From Betaproteobacteria bacterium (GTDB lineage: Bacteria > Pseudomonadota > Gammaproteobacteria > Burkholderiales > SG8-39): DNA of 64,000 bases. Shown piece by piece: positions 1 through 9,995 of this stretch (its first letter is position 1; each line of letters begins with the position of its first letter). Below the pieces are notes generated by a model. It made no database searches, was not told the origin of the DNA, and saw only the letters and a program-made list of their open reading frames with translations. Both the position numbers and the translations under genes were made by a program. Where the stretch lies: contig SCTX01000082.1 of assembly GCA_004298385.1 (NCBI GenBank), forward strand, positions 1-64,000, read 5' to 3'.

Positions 1-1322
1 GCAAGCTGCGGCAGCTCCGGATCGGTGCGGCTGCGGCAAAACAGGCTTGCCAGGCGCAGGCAGAACGCCAGCGCCCAGTCGCCGGGGACGGGACTCAGGT
101 CCTGCAGCTTAGCGAGCTTGCCGCGGTGGGCAAGCACCAGCCGCGCCAACTGCGCCTGTTCCATGCGCGAGAAACCGGGCATGTCGGCATTGGCGATGAC
201 ATAGGCCGAGTGCTTGTGGTAGCCGTTGTGAGCGATGGAGATGCCGATCTCGTGCAGGCAGGCGGCCCAGGCGAGCTGCGGCTCGCTTTGGGTCGCGCTC
301 ATGTGCCGATGCAGTCTGGCCGCGAGCTCGGCCACGCGCTCGGCTTGGGCGGTATCGACGTGGTAGCGGCGCATGAACTGGCGCACCGTCAGCTCGCGCA
401 TGTCGTGTTTTTGCACCCGGCCGAGCAAATCGTAGAGCACGCCCTGGCGCAGCGCGGCGTCCGACACGCTCATGTGTTCGATCCCAAGCTCGGCAAACGC
501 AGCGCACATGATGGCCAGGCCGCCCGGAAGGATGGCCGCGCGGTCCTCGCGCATCCCCGGCAGCAACAGGTGCTCGATGTCGCCCGCCTTGAGGAAGGCG
601 CTTCTGAGCTTATCCAGGCCGGCGGCCGAAATACCGTGCTCGCTCCAGCCGTTGGCTTCCAGGATGGAAGCAATCGAGCGCGCCGTGCCGGACGAGCCCA
701 CTGCCCCGGTCCAACCATGCCTCGCGTACTGCTTGACTATGGTCTGCAACTCGCTCCTCGCCGCAAGCTCGGCCTGCTTGAACGCGGACTTCTCGACTTT
801 GCCGTCGGCGAAGTATTTCAGGCTGTAGCTGACGCAGCCCATGTACAGGCTGTCCATCAGCTCCGGCTGCATGCCGGTGCCGATGATGAACTCGGTCGAG
901 CCGCCGCCGATGTCCATCACCAGGCGCTTTTTTCGGCTAAGCGGCAAGCTGTGCGCGACGCCGAGATAAATCAACCGCGCTTCCTCGCGCCCGGCGATGA
1001 CTTCAATCGGGAAACCCAGCGCTTCCTTGGCCTCGGCCAGGAACTGGCGCGAGTTCTTGGCCACGCGCAGCGCGTTGGTGCCGACGACGCGCACCGCTTC
1101 CGCCGGAAAGCCGCGCAAGCGGTCGGAGAAGCGCCTCAGCGCTTCCAGCGCGCGCACCTGGGTGGCGCGGTCGATGCGCTTGTCCCGCGTCAGCCCCGCG
1201 CCCAGGCGCACCTGCTCGCGCAAGCCGTCGAGCAGGTAGATCTGATCATCGACGATCCGGCCGATCTGCAGGTGAAAGCTGTTGGAGCCCAGGTCGACCG
1301 CGGCAAGCGTCTCGTATTGCAT
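1..1322 (-). CDS. ppx: Exopolyphosphatase (Ppx/GppA family), truncated at window edge
   Basis: Reverse-strand translation from 1322: MQYETLAAVDLGSNSFHLQIGRI...VRVVGTNALRVAKN...LVMDIGGGSTEFIIG; typical Ppx/GppA ASKHA motifs. Open at the left edge, so absent from the ORF track. Confidence 0.93.
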   Translation of the reverse strand, partial: MQYETLAAVDLGSNSFHLQIGRIVDDQIYLLDGLREQVRLGAGLTRDKRIDRATQVRALEALRRFSDRLRGFPAEAVRVVGTNALRVAKNSRQFLAEAKEALGFPIEVIAGREEARLIYLGVAHSLPLSRKKRLVMDIGGGSTEFIIGTGMQPELMDSLYMGCVSYSLKYFADGKVEKSAFKQAELAARSELQTIVKQYARHGWTGAVGSSGTARSIASILEANGWSEHGISAAGLDKLRSAFLKAGDIEHLLLPGMREDRAAILPGGLAIMCAAFAELGIEHMSVSDAALRQGVLYDLLGRVQKHDMRELTVRQFMRRYHVDTAQAERVAELAARLHRHMSATQSEPQLAWAACLHEIGISIAHNGYHKHSAYVIANADMPGFSRMEQAQLARLVLAHRGKLAKLQDLSPVPGDWALAFCLRLASLFCRSRTDPELPQL

Positions 1323-1550
1323 GGCGCGATTACCTTAGCACCGGGAACATGGACACGCAACGAATTTGGTGCGAACCTGTGCCAACTGGACATCGAATCG
1401 CGTATAGGCGCGGGCGCCGGCGGGAGCGGCCATCGGATCCGCTAGTCCTGTCGCTCCGGGGATCCTGGCAAAGCAACATAACCATAATCATGTTGCCGCT
1501 TCTCCGAATCGGGTAATATTCCGACAGCATTCAAAGCCGAAGCTTACGCC

Positions 1551-3638
1551 ATGTCAACTAAGAAAAAAGATTCAATGGGCGCCACGCAGGCGCTGTTTCT
1601 CAACCGGGAAATCGGCATCCTGGAGTTCAACCGTCGCGTGCTCGCCCAGGCCGAGGACGCTGACACGCCTTTGCTCGAACGTCTGCGTTTTCTTTGCATC
1701 GTCAGCAGCAATCTCGACGAATTCTTCGAGATCCGCGTCGCCGAGCTGAAGGAGACGATCCGCGTCAATCTGTCCGCCGCGGGGCCAGACGGCATGAGCC
1801 CGCACGAAGTCTTTGCCGCGGTCAACCGCATCGCGCATGAGCTGGTCGAGCGCCAATACCGGCTGCTCAACGAACATATCCTGCCCGAACTGGAAAAGGC
1901 CGGCGTGCGCTTCCTGCGCCGCAACGACCTCAACGAGGCGCAGCGCGCCTGGATCCGCCAGTATTTTTTCAACGAAATGATGCCCGTGCTCACCCCCATC
2001 GGCCTGGATCCGGCGCATCCGTTTCCGCGCGTGTTCAACAAAAGCCTGAATTTCGCCGTGGAGCTGGAGGGGCGCGATGCCTTCGGCCGCGCTTCGCGCG
2101 CGGCAATCGTGCAGGCACCGCGGATTCTGCCGCGCATGATCGCGCTGCCGCGCGAGTTGCGCCAACGCAAGGAGCAGAGCTTCGTCTTCCTCTCCTCCGT
2201 GCTGCACGAACACGCGTCCGAGCTGTTTGCGGGCATGAGCGTGCGCGGCTGCTACCAGTTTCGCGTTACCCGCAACAGCGATCTGTTCGTCGACGAAGAG
2301 GAAGTGAAGAACTTGCGCACCGCGTTGCAGGGCGAACTGCCGCAGCGCAATCTGGGTGCGGCAGTGAGGCTCGAAATCGCCGATAACTGCACCCAGGCCA
2401 TGGCCGAGTTCCTGCTGCAACAGACCGAACTCGGCCCCGAGGACCTGTACCGGGTCAACGGACCGGTGAATCTGGTGCGCCTGATGCAGATTCCCGAGCT
2501 GGTCAACCGGCCCGATCTGCAGTTCCCGGCGTTTCGTCCCGGCCGCCCCGCGGCATTGGAGAAACGGGCAGACATTTTCGCCGCGGTGCGCAAAGGCGAC
2601 GTGCTGCTGCACCACCCGTTCCAATCGTTCACGCCGGTGGTCAATTTCATCCAGCAGGCGGCCAAGGACCCGCAGGTAGTCGCGATCAAACAGACGGTCT
2701 ATCGCATCGGCACCGACTCCGCCATCATGGAAGCGTTGATCGACGCCGCCACCAGCGGCAAGGAGGTGACGGTGGTGGTGGAACTGATGGCGCGCTTCGA
2801 GGAGGTGGCCAACATCAACTGGGCCGAGCGCCTGGAGGAGGTCGGCGCGCACGTCGTCTACGGCGTCGTCGCCCACAAGACCCATGCCAAGATGGTGCTG
2901 GTGGTGCGGCGCGAGGACGGAAAGCTGCGCCGCTACGTTCACCTGGGCACCGGCAATTACCATCCGCGCACCGCGCGCCTGTACACCGACTTCGGCCTGT
3001 TCACCTGCAATCGGGAGATGTGCGCCGACGTCAACGAAGTGTTCAAGCAACTCACCGGCCTGGGTAAGGCGGAAACGCTGCATCACCTGTGGCAGGCGCC
3101 CTTCACCTTGCATGCCAACGTCATTGCCTCGATCAAGAACGAGATCCGCCTTGCCAAGGCGGGCAAGCCGGCGCGCATCATCGCCAAGATGAACGCCCTG
3201 CTCGAACCGACGGTCATCGAGGCACTCTATGCGGCCTCGCAGGCCGGCGTGCGCGTCGACCTGGTGGTGCGCGGCGTGTGCGCGCTGCGGCCCGGGGTCC
3301 CCGGCTTGTCCGAGCGCATCCGGGTGCGCTCGATTGTCGGCCGCTTTCTCGAGCACTCGCGCATTTTCTATTTTCACAACGCCGGCAAGGAGAGCGTCTA
3401 CCTCTCCAGCGCCGACTGGATGGATCGCAACTTCTTCCGCCGCGTCGAACTCTGCTTTCCGCTGCTCGAGAACAAACTCAAGCAGCGCGTCATCAAGGAA
3501 GGGCTCAAGCCCTACCTCAAGGACAACCGCCAGGCCTGGGACATGGATGCGGACGGCCATTACGCGCGCAAGAATCCGCGCGGAACGCTGCCGCGCTCGA
3601 CGCAACTGACGCTGTTGGGGGAACTCGCCCAGGAGTAG
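1551..3638 (+). CDS. ppk1: Polyphosphate kinase 1
   Basis: 695 aa; LNREIGILEFNRRVLAQAED...SSNLDEFFEIRV...VAIKQTVYRIGTDS...VYGVVAHKTHAKM...; divergent from ppx. Confidence 0.97.
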   Translation: MSTKKKDSMGATQALFLNREIGILEFNRRVLAQAEDADTPLLERLRFLCIVSSNLDEFFEIRVAELKETIRVNLSAAGPDGMSPHEVFAAVNRIAHELVERQYRLLNEHILPELEKAGVRFLRRNDLNEAQRAWIRQYFFNEMMPVLTPIGLDPAHPFPRVFNKSLNFAVELEGRDAFGRASRAAIVQAPRILPRMIALPRELRQRKEQSFVFLSSVLHEHASELFAGMSVRGCYQFRVTRNSDLFVDEEEVKNLRTALQGELPQRNLGAAVRLEIADNCTQAMAEFLLQQTELGPEDLYRVNGPVNLVRLMQIPELVNRPDLQFPAFRPGRPAALEKRADIFAAVRKGDVLLHHPFQSFTPVVNFIQQAAKDPQVVAIKQTVYRIGTDSAIMEALIDAATSGKEVTVVVELMARFEEVANINWAERLEEVGAHVVYGVVAHKTHAKMVLVVRREDGKLRRYVHLGTGNYHPRTARLYTDFGLFTCNREMCADVNEVFKQLTGLGKAETLHHLWQAPFTLHANVIASIKNEIRLAKAGKPARIIAKMNALLEPTVIEALYAASQAGVRVDLVVRGVCALRPGVPGLSERIRVRSIVGRFLEHSRIFYFHNAGKESVYLSSADWMDRNFFRRVELCFPLLENKLKQRVIKEGLKPYLKDNRQAWDMDADGHYARKNPRGTLPRSTQLTLLGELAQE

Positions 3639-3665
3639 GCCGGCTGCGCTCGGATAATGCGCAAA

Positions 3666-3690
3666 CTTATCCACAGAGCCTGTGGATAAG
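3666..3690. other. Perfect 11-bp inverted repeat made of two consensus DnaA boxes (TTATCCACA ... TGTGGATAA)
   Basis: CTTATCCACAG-AGC-CTGTGGATAAG read directly, 28 nt after the ppk1 stop codon. Confidence 0.85.
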
Positions 3691-3930
3691 CGGGTGCGCA
3701 GGTTCGCGCCGCGCCCGCAACCTATGAATTCGCAAGGATTTTTCCAAATAGACGCAAAGAATAGGCATCCCGCGCCGCCGCTGTCCCATTTTCATTTGCG
3801 AATGGCACGCCGGTTTTTTTTCGGACAGCACCTGCGGCTATTGTTACAATTCCCCGCCGAAAACGAGAGTATTGCGTGAATAGCCAATACCCCTAACAAG
3901 CAATAATTCCATTTTCCTGTCGAGGTCGCG

Positions 3931-4557
3931 ATGTTCAGCCGCTTCATGCCGCGTCAAGGTAAATTTTTTGATCTGTTCAACGAGCATGCCGAGCTGATCG
4001 TCCAAGGCAGCCGCGAGCTGGCGGCCTTGATGGCGAGCGGTGACGAGCTCGAACGGCGCGCCCACAACGTCGAGTCGATAGAAAAGCGCGGCGACAGGAT
4101 CACCCGCGGCACGATCGAGCTGCTGCACAAGACCTTCATCACGCCGATCGACCGCGAGGATATCCACCAGTTGATCTCAGAAATGGACAACATCCTCGAT
4201 TTGATCGAGGACTCGGCGCAGCTCATGTTCCTGTATGACGTGCGCGTCCTGCCGCCGGATGCGAAGAAACTCGCCGACATCTGCGTCGAGTGCTGCGAGA
4301 AGGTGAAGAGTGCCGTGGCCCTGCTCTCCAGCATGGACAACGCCGATGCGATCATGGCGATATGCCAGGACATCGACCGGCTCGAGTCCGAGGCAGACCA
4401 TGTGATGCGCGCGGCCATGGGGCGCCTGTTCCGCGACGAACCCGACGTGCGCGAGCTGATCAAGCTGCGCACGGTATATGAGCACCTGGAGACGGTCACC
4501 GACCACTGTGAAGACGTGGCGAATATCATCCAAGGCATTGTGATCGAAAACGCTTGA
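3931..4557 (+). CDS. DUF47 / PhoU-like phosphate transport accessory protein
   Basis: 208 aa; MFSRFMPRQGKFFDLFNEHAELIVQGSRELAALM..., directly upstream of a PiT transporter, the usual DUF47-PiT pairing. Confidence 0.9.
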   Translation: MFSRFMPRQGKFFDLFNEHAELIVQGSRELAALMASGDELERRAHNVESIEKRGDRITRGTIELLHKTFITPIDREDIHQLISEMDNILDLIEDSAQLMFLYDVRVLPPDAKKLADICVECCEKVKSAVALLSSMDNADAIMAICQDIDRLESEADHVMRAAMGRLFRDEPDVRELIKLRTVYEHLETVTDHCEDVANIIQGIVIENA

Positions 4558-4588
4558 ACGCCGCGAAGCATAGCCGCGAGGTGTGCCG

Positions 4589-5581
4589 ATGAGTTTCAAG
4601 ATTCTCGTCTTCCTGGTAGTGCTCGCGCTGGCGTTCGACTTTCTCAACGGCTTTCACGACGCCGCCAACTCCATCGCCACCATCGTATCGACGCGCGTGA
4701 TGCGGCCGCAGTGGGCGGTCGCGTGGGCGGCGTTTTTCAATTTCATCGCCTTCCTGTTTTTCGGCCTGCTGGTCGCCGCTACCGTGGGCAAAGGCATTAT
4801 CGATCCGGCCGTGGTCGATCACCATGTCGTGTTCGGCGCACTCATCGGCGCGATCACGTGGAACATCATCACTTGGTATTTCGGCATTCCCTCCAGTTCC
4901 TCGCATGCCCTGATCGGCGGCCTCGCCGGCGCGGCTGTGGCCAAGGGCGGAGTGGATACCCTGATCGCAAGCGGCTTCATCAAGACCACGGCGGCGATCG
5001 TGCTGTCGCCACTGCTTGGCCTCGTTCTGGGCGGGACGCTGATGCTCGCCGTATCCTGGATCTTCTCGGGCACCACGCCGCGCCGCATCGACCGCTGGTT
5101 CCGCCGGCTGCAGTTCGTTTCGGCCTCGCTCTACAGCCTTGGGCACGGCGGCAACGATGCGCAGAAAACCATGGGCATCATCTGGATGCTGCTGATCGCC
5201 GCCCAGGTCACCGGTCCGAAGGATCCCCTGCCGTTCTGGGTGGTGATGATGTGCCAGACGGCGATGGGGCTGGGCACGCTTTTCGGCGGCTGGCGCATCG
5301 TCAAGACCATGGGCCAGAAAATTACCAAACTCAAACCCGTGGGCGGCGCCTGCGCCGAAACCGGCGGCGCCATCACCCTGTTCCTCGCCACCTGGCTGGG
5401 CGTGCCGGTGTCGACCACCCACACAATTACCGGCGCCATCGTCGGCGTGGGCTCGGTGAACAAGTTCAACGCGGTGCGCTGGGGCGTGGCTGGCAACATC
5501 GTCTGGGCTTGGATATTGACCATTCCCTGCTCCGCTTTCATCGCCGCGGTTGCCTGGTTCTTGGGAACGCAATATCTTTAG
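4589..5581 (+). CDS. Inorganic phosphate transporter, PiT family
   Basis: FLNGFHDAANSIATIVSTRVMRPQ...GGNDAQKTMGII...GVPVSTTHTITGAIVGVG; PiT signature motifs. An upstream GTG at 4583 is also possible. Confidence 0.95.
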   Translation: MSFKILVFLVVLALAFDFLNGFHDAANSIATIVSTRVMRPQWAVAWAAFFNFIAFLFFGLLVAATVGKGIIDPAVVDHHVVFGALIGAITWNIITWYFGIPSSSSHALIGGLAGAAVAKGGVDTLIASGFIKTTAAIVLSPLLGLVLGGTLMLAVSWIFSGTTPRRIDRWFRRLQFVSASLYSLGHGGNDAQKTMGIIWMLLIAAQVTGPKDPLPFWVVMMCQTAMGLGTLFGGWRIVKTMGQKITKLKPVGGACAETGGAITLFLATWLGVPVSTTHTITGAIVGVGSVNKFNAVRWGVAGNIVWAWILTIPCSAFIAAVAWFLGTQYL

Positions 5582-5721
5582 CCCGGCCCGCACCGGTCTG
5601 CGATTTCTGCGCTTTGCATCCGGAGCAAGTTTGATTTAAAGCAAAAGGCGTAAGATTGCTTGAGAGCATCATTGCCGGCGCCGGCGCGGCGAAGTACCGC
5701 GTACATTCAAGGAGAATTCAG

Positions 5722-6903
5722 ATGAGCAGAGAAGTCGTGGTAGTGAGCGGTGTGCGCACCGCAATCGGTGATTACGGCAGCGCGCTGAAGGACATCGCCC
5801 CGACCGAACTCGCGGCCAAAGTCGCGCGCGAAGCGGTAGCGCGGGCCAAGATCGATCCCAATGAAGTCGGCCACGTGGTATTCGGCCACGTTATCCATAC
5901 CGAGCCGAAAGACATGTACCTGTCGCGCGTGGCGATGATCAATGCGGGCCTGGCCCACCACACGCCGGCGATGACACTGAACCGCCTGTGCGGTAGCGGC
6001 ATGCAGGCCATAATCAGCGCGACCCAGATCATCCTGCTCGGCGATGCCGACGTCGCGCTTGCTGGCGGCGCGGAATCGATGAGCCGCGGCGGCTACCTGA
6101 TGCCGACGCTGCGCTGGGGCCAGCGCATGGGCGACGGCGGCACGGTCGACATGATGGTGGGCGCGCTCACCGACCCTTTCGACACGGTGCACATGGGCAT
6201 CACCGCGGAGAACATCGCCGCGAAATGGGGCATTTCGCGCGCGCAGCAGGATGAGTTTGCGGTCGAAAGCCACCGTCGCGCCATCAGCGCCATCCAGAAG
6301 GGCCATTTCAAGGAACAGATCCTTCCGATCGAGCTGAAGACGCGCAAGGGCGTGACCTTGTTCGACACCGACGAGCATCCCCGCGCCGATGCGAGCATGG
6401 AGGGCATGGCGAAACTGCGGACGGCATTCAAGAAGGACGGCACGGTTACCGCGGGCAACGCCTCGGGCATCAACGACGGCGCGGCGGCGGTGGTATTGAT
6501 GGAAGCCGGAGTCGCGGCGAAAAAAGGCCTGAAGCCGATGGCGCGCCTGCTCGCCTACGGGCATGCCGGCGTCGATCCCAAGTACATGGGCATCGGCCCC
6601 GTGCTTGCAGTACAGACGGCGCTCGCGCGCGCCGGTCTCAAAGTGAGCGACATGGACGTGGTCGAATCGAACGAGGCGTTCGCGGCGCAGGCCTGCGCCG
6701 TGGCCAAGGACCTGCAATTCGACGCGGCGAAGACCAACCCCAACGGCGGCGCCATCGCCCTGGGCCATCCCATCGGCGCCACCGGCTGCCTGCTCACGGT
6801 CAAGGCGCTGTATGAACTGCGGCGCAGTGGCGGCCGCTACGCCCTCGTGACCATGTGCATTGGAGGCGGACAGGGTATCGCCGCCGTGTTCGAGCGGATG
6901 TAA
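5722..6903 (+). CDS. bktB: Acetyl-CoA C-acyltransferase / beta-ketothiolase (BktB-like)
   Basis: MSREVVVVSGVRTAIGDYGSALKD...NRLCGSGMQAI...NPNGGAIALGHPIGATG...CIGGGQGIAAVFERM; thiolase active-site motifs, closely resembles BktB as I remember it. Confidence 0.9.
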   Translation: MSREVVVVSGVRTAIGDYGSALKDIAPTELAAKVAREAVARAKIDPNEVGHVVFGHVIHTEPKDMYLSRVAMINAGLAHHTPAMTLNRLCGSGMQAIISATQIILLGDADVALAGGAESMSRGGYLMPTLRWGQRMGDGGTVDMMVGALTDPFDTVHMGITAENIAAKWGISRAQQDEFAVESHRRAISAIQKGHFKEQILPIELKTRKGVTLFDTDEHPRADASMEGMAKLRTAFKKDGTVTAGNASGINDGAAAVVLMEAGVAAKKGLKPMARLLAYGHAGVDPKYMGIGPVLAVQTALARAGLKVSDMDVVESNEAFAAQACAVAKDLQFDAAKTNPNGGAIALGHPIGATGCLLTVKALYELRRSGGRYALVTMCIGGGQGIAAVFERM

Positions 6904-6912
6904 CGCCGCCGC

Positions 6913-7200
6913 TTGAACACGTTTGACTGCCTCTCCTGCGGCGCCTGCTGCGCCTACTCGGACGCCTGGCCGGCGTTCATCGGCGATGGCGATGGCGAAG
7001 GCATTCCGGATGAACTGATCGATTTCGACCACGGGCGCATGCGCTGCCACGGCAATCGCTGTTCGGCGCTGGCGGGCGAGATCGGAAATCGAGCGCAATG
7101 CAGAGTCTATAAGAACAGACCCCTGGTGTGCCGCGAGTTTCAGCCGGCGTCGGAGGACTGCATCATGGTTCGACGCAGATTCGATCTGCCCGCGACATAA
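6913..7200 (+). CDS. YkgJ-family cysteine cluster protein
   Basis: MNTFDCLSCGACCAYSDAWPAF...CSALAGEIGNRAQCRVYKNRPLVCREF; Cys-cluster pattern; TTG start. Confidence 0.85.
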   Translation: MNTFDCLSCGACCAYSDAWPAFIGDGDGEGIPDELIDFDHGRMRCHGNRCSALAGEIGNRAQCRVYKNRPLVCREFQPASEDCIMVRRRFDLPAT

Positions 7201-7306
7201 CGGCGGCCTCTCAGCACTTTGACGCCTTGCAACCGCACTAAACTTTTTCCTGCCGATAGCGTGAAGCGAGGCATGACCATCCGGGAACTTCCGCGCCGCG
7301 AGGCGC

Positions 7307-7348
7307 AGGCCCTGAACGGCGCCCGAAATAGGGCGCCGTTCAGGGCCT
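7307..7348. terminator. Perfect 18-bp hairpin, putative terminator/attenuator for the minus-strand pyruvate kinase-like gene
   Basis: AGGCCCTGAACGGCGCCC-GAAATA-GGGCGCCGTTCAGGGCCT; no T-tract, so termination is only inferred. Confidence 0.6.
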
Positions 7349-7349
7349 A

Positions 7350-9269
7350 TCAGTTCTTGGCGGATTTCTTCGTGCCACCCCAAGCATTGAGGGCGCGCAA
7401 CAGCGGCCGCTTCTTAGTCTGATGCGCCTGCATGCGGTGCAGGATATCGTCCAGGGTTCGCATGGCTTCGATAATGTGCGGCCCCTTGTTCAGCATGACG
7501 CATTCGGCCCGTTCCCCCATGGCCGCATCGGTAATTTCCGCGCGCGATGGCAATCCGGTCTTGGCTAGCGTCTCCAACACCTGGGTCGCCCAGATCACCG
7601 GCATATGCGCGGCCTCGGCCGCCCATAGAATCTCCTCCTGGACCTCCGCCAATCGTTCGTAGCCGCACTCCACGGCAAGATCGCCGCGGGCGATCATGAC
7701 CCCGGCCGCCTTGCCGGCCATGGCCGAAAACAGCAGTTCCGGGAGATTTTCAAAGCTGCGGCGGGTTTCGATCTTGAGCACAATGCCTAGATCGGCGGCG
7801 CCGAGTTCGATCAGGCGGGCGCGCAAAGTCTCCACATCCCTGGCCCCTTGTACAAATGACAAGCCCACCAGATCCGCCAGTTTGGCGACGATCTTCAGGT
7901 CCTCGATGTCCTTCGCGCTCAAGGCCGGCAGGTCGAGCTGGCTATCCGGCAGGTTGATGCCTTTGTCGCCGGCCAATTTTTCTCCGACATCCCGGGCCTG
8001 GGTGATTTCGATCTCCAGCCTATCCTTGCCAATGTGGCGGATCACGCCGCCGATGCGGCCATCGTCAAACCAGATTCTCTCCCCAACGCAAACCTGCTCA
8101 AATACTTCCGGTAAGGTGCAAGCCAGCGCGGGCGCCGGGCGTTGCCTTTTTCCCTTTTCCATGTGTGCCGGTTGACCGATGCCGCTGCGGGTCAGGTGCA
8201 GGGTGCTGCCGCGCTCCAGACGCAGCACCCCCTCCCTACGCGGCAACTCGGCCAAGAGATTGGTCCGCGTTCCGATTACCTTGCGCCGCAGCTTGAGCCG
8301 CGTTTCGGGCACCAAGTAGACGGTTTGAGCGCACTCGGCCAGCACACCACTCTCGTCCCGACGAACAACCCGCAGGCTGCGCTCGGCGCCACGGGCGTCG
8401 GTAAGATCGATGTGGTCGCCCGCCTTCATCTGACCCAGCCACTCCGTACTCACCCCAACATGCACGGGCGCGCCGACTATCGGCGCTGTCGCTACCGCCG
8501 TCCGCAGGCCGACGCGGGCGGGAGCAATAATGCGACCGAGATCATCCCGCTGCGGCCGCAGCTTGAGCACGGCAGGTCCGGGGGCAATGGGGCCAGTGCG
8601 CAACTTGGGCCCTCCAAGATCCATGAGTATTCTTACAGGCCGACCTGCCGCTTTGGCTGCACGGCGAACATGGGCCACCATTGCTTTCCACTCGTCAGCC
8701 CCGTCGTGGGCGCAATTGACGCGGGCTATATCCATGCCGGATAGAACCAATCCCCGGACCAGTCCGAAATCGCCGGCGGCTTCCGACGGCAGGGTTACCA
8801 TGATGCGGACCGTCCTCCCCGGGGGCGGCGCCCCAAGCAGATCGGCCGTATGCCGTTCAAGCAGCTTTCGGCTGCTCTGGATTCCGGCCGGTTCGTCCCT
8901 GGAGTGGGCTCGCCAGGGCTGCCCGGTCAAACGGTGCAGAATGCCGAGGACCTTGTCCAGATTGGCCAGAACATGGGATTCGGCGCGTCCAAGGGACGAT
9001 ACACCGATCCGGGCGAGCTGTTCTTGCAACGGGCGCCGGTCGCTCCGGCGGAGAGCCAGATAGTGGGCGAGATTGCGCGCGCTTGCCCTATAGCCGGGGT
9101 CGACACTCCGAAGCCAGGGCGCCAAGGTCACCTCGTTTTTCAGCATACTCGCGCGCAGGGACCACAACTGGTCGATGAGTGCTTTGCACGCCCCTTCGTC
9201 CCATGGATCGACGATCTGCAGCTGTCTATTCTTTCGCATCGCGTTCCCCGCGGGCTGGGGGTTCCTCAT
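7350..9269 (-). CDS. Pyruvate kinase-like protein with N-terminal extension and no C-terminal PK domain
   Basis: RIMVTLPSEAAGDFGLVRGLVLSGMDIARVNCAHD...ILMDLGGPKLRTG...VLKIETRRSFENLPELL...MIARGDLAVECGYERLAEVQEEIL...PVIWATQVLETLAKTGLPSRAEITDAA.MGERAECVMLNKG, then ends. Real start may be 9239. Confidence 0.85.
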   Translation of the reverse strand: MRNPQPAGNAMRKNRQLQIVDPWDEGACKALIDQLWSLRASMLKNEVTLAPWLRSVDPGYRASARNLAHYLALRRSDRRPLQEQLARIGVSSLGRAESHVLANLDKVLGILHRLTGQPWRAHSRDEPAGIQSSRKLLERHTADLLGAPPPGRTVRIMVTLPSEAAGDFGLVRGLVLSGMDIARVNCAHDGADEWKAMVAHVRRAAKAAGRPVRILMDLGGPKLRTGPIAPGPAVLKLRPQRDDLGRIIAPARVGLRTAVATAPIVGAPVHVGVSTEWLGQMKAGDHIDLTDARGAERSLRVVRRDESGVLAECAQTVYLVPETRLKLRRKVIGTRTNLLAELPRREGVLRLERGSTLHLTRSGIGQPAHMEKGKRQRPAPALACTLPEVFEQVCVGERIWFDDGRIGGVIRHIGKDRLEIEITQARDVGEKLAGDKGINLPDSQLDLPALSAKDIEDLKIVAKLADLVGLSFVQGARDVETLRARLIELGAADLGIVLKIETRRSFENLPELLFSAMAGKAAGVMIARGDLAVECGYERLAEVQEEILWAAEAAHMPVIWATQVLETLAKTGLPSRAEITDAAMGERAECVMLNKGPHIIEAMRTLDDILHRMQAHQTKKRPLLRALNAWGGTKKSAKN

Positions 9270-9491
9270 CCGGCCACCCTTGTGAAAGTCAGGTCAGACA
9301 GCGAACTTCCCGGCCTCGATCATGGCATCGATTTCCCACTCGGCCTGCGGCCGATCGTCATGGGACGAGGCGCCCTGGAAACCCCGCCCCTCCGCAATGC
9401 GTTCCGGCGACGCGCCGAACGCAACCGTGCACGACTGCCGAAGATTCAGAGTTAGCTGCGCCGCAGCGACGGCAAAACTTCTGCGCCCCGG

Positions 9492-9995
9492 CTAGAACTC
9501 CAGGCTTTCCTGGATCGCGGCAATGCCCGCCTTGGCGCAGGCCTCGTCCGCCTCCCCGCCCGGGGCGCCGGACACGCCGATCGCGCCGAGCATCTGGCCG
9601 CCGCCTTCGATGATCACGCCCCCGCCCAGGACCACGACATGGGGCAGGTGCCGCACTCCGCTCTGCGCCTTGCCCGGCTGAGTCAAATCGACCAGCGCGC
9701 CGGTGTTGCTGCGAAAACTCGCCGCGGTCCAAGCTTTGCCGCCCGCGGTGCGCGGGGTATGCGGTCCGGCGTAGCGATCGCGCAGGACCACCTGCACTAC
9801 GCCGCTGCGATCGACCACCGCCACGGCGGCCTGCCAGCCGCTGTCGCGGCATTTCTTTAGCGCCGCCCGCGCCGCCTTGAGCGCGGTCTCGAGCGTCAGA
9901 TTGCGCGTGGCATAGGTAGCTGCGTCCTGGGCCAGAACCTGGCCAGGGAAAACCAGCAGCGCCGCGCACAACAGCATGCCTGCTGCTGCTCTCAT
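9492..9995 (-). CDS. GlcG/HbpS-family periplasmic protein
   Basis: Signal peptide plus LTLETALKAARAALKKCRDSGWQAAVAVVDRSGVVQVVLRDRYAGPHTPRTAGGKAWTAASF; HbpS/GlcG pattern. Confidence 0.8.
   Translation of the reverse strand: MRAAAGMLLCAALLVFPGQVLAQDAATYATRNLTLETALKAARAALKKCRDSGWQAAVAVVDRSGVVQVVLRDRYAGPHTPRTAGGKAWTAASFRSNTGALVDLTQPGKAQSGVRHLPHVVVLGGGVIIEGGGQMLGAIGVSGAPGGEADEACAKAGIAAIQESLEF

Noticed and set aside
1460-1540. Possible Pho box or palindromic operator (AACATAACCATAATCATGTT) between ppx and ppk1
   Set aside because: Imperfect symmetry and no good match to the Pho-box consensus; promoter elements are poorly spaced.
1572-3674. 700-aa antisense ORF opposite ppk1
   Set aside because: Shadow ORF from GC-rich codon bias; the plus strand encodes a clear Ppk1.
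5707-7383. 558-aa antisense ORF opposite the thiolase gene
   Set aside because: His/Arg/Ala-rich shadow ORF; the thiolase on the plus strand is unambiguous.
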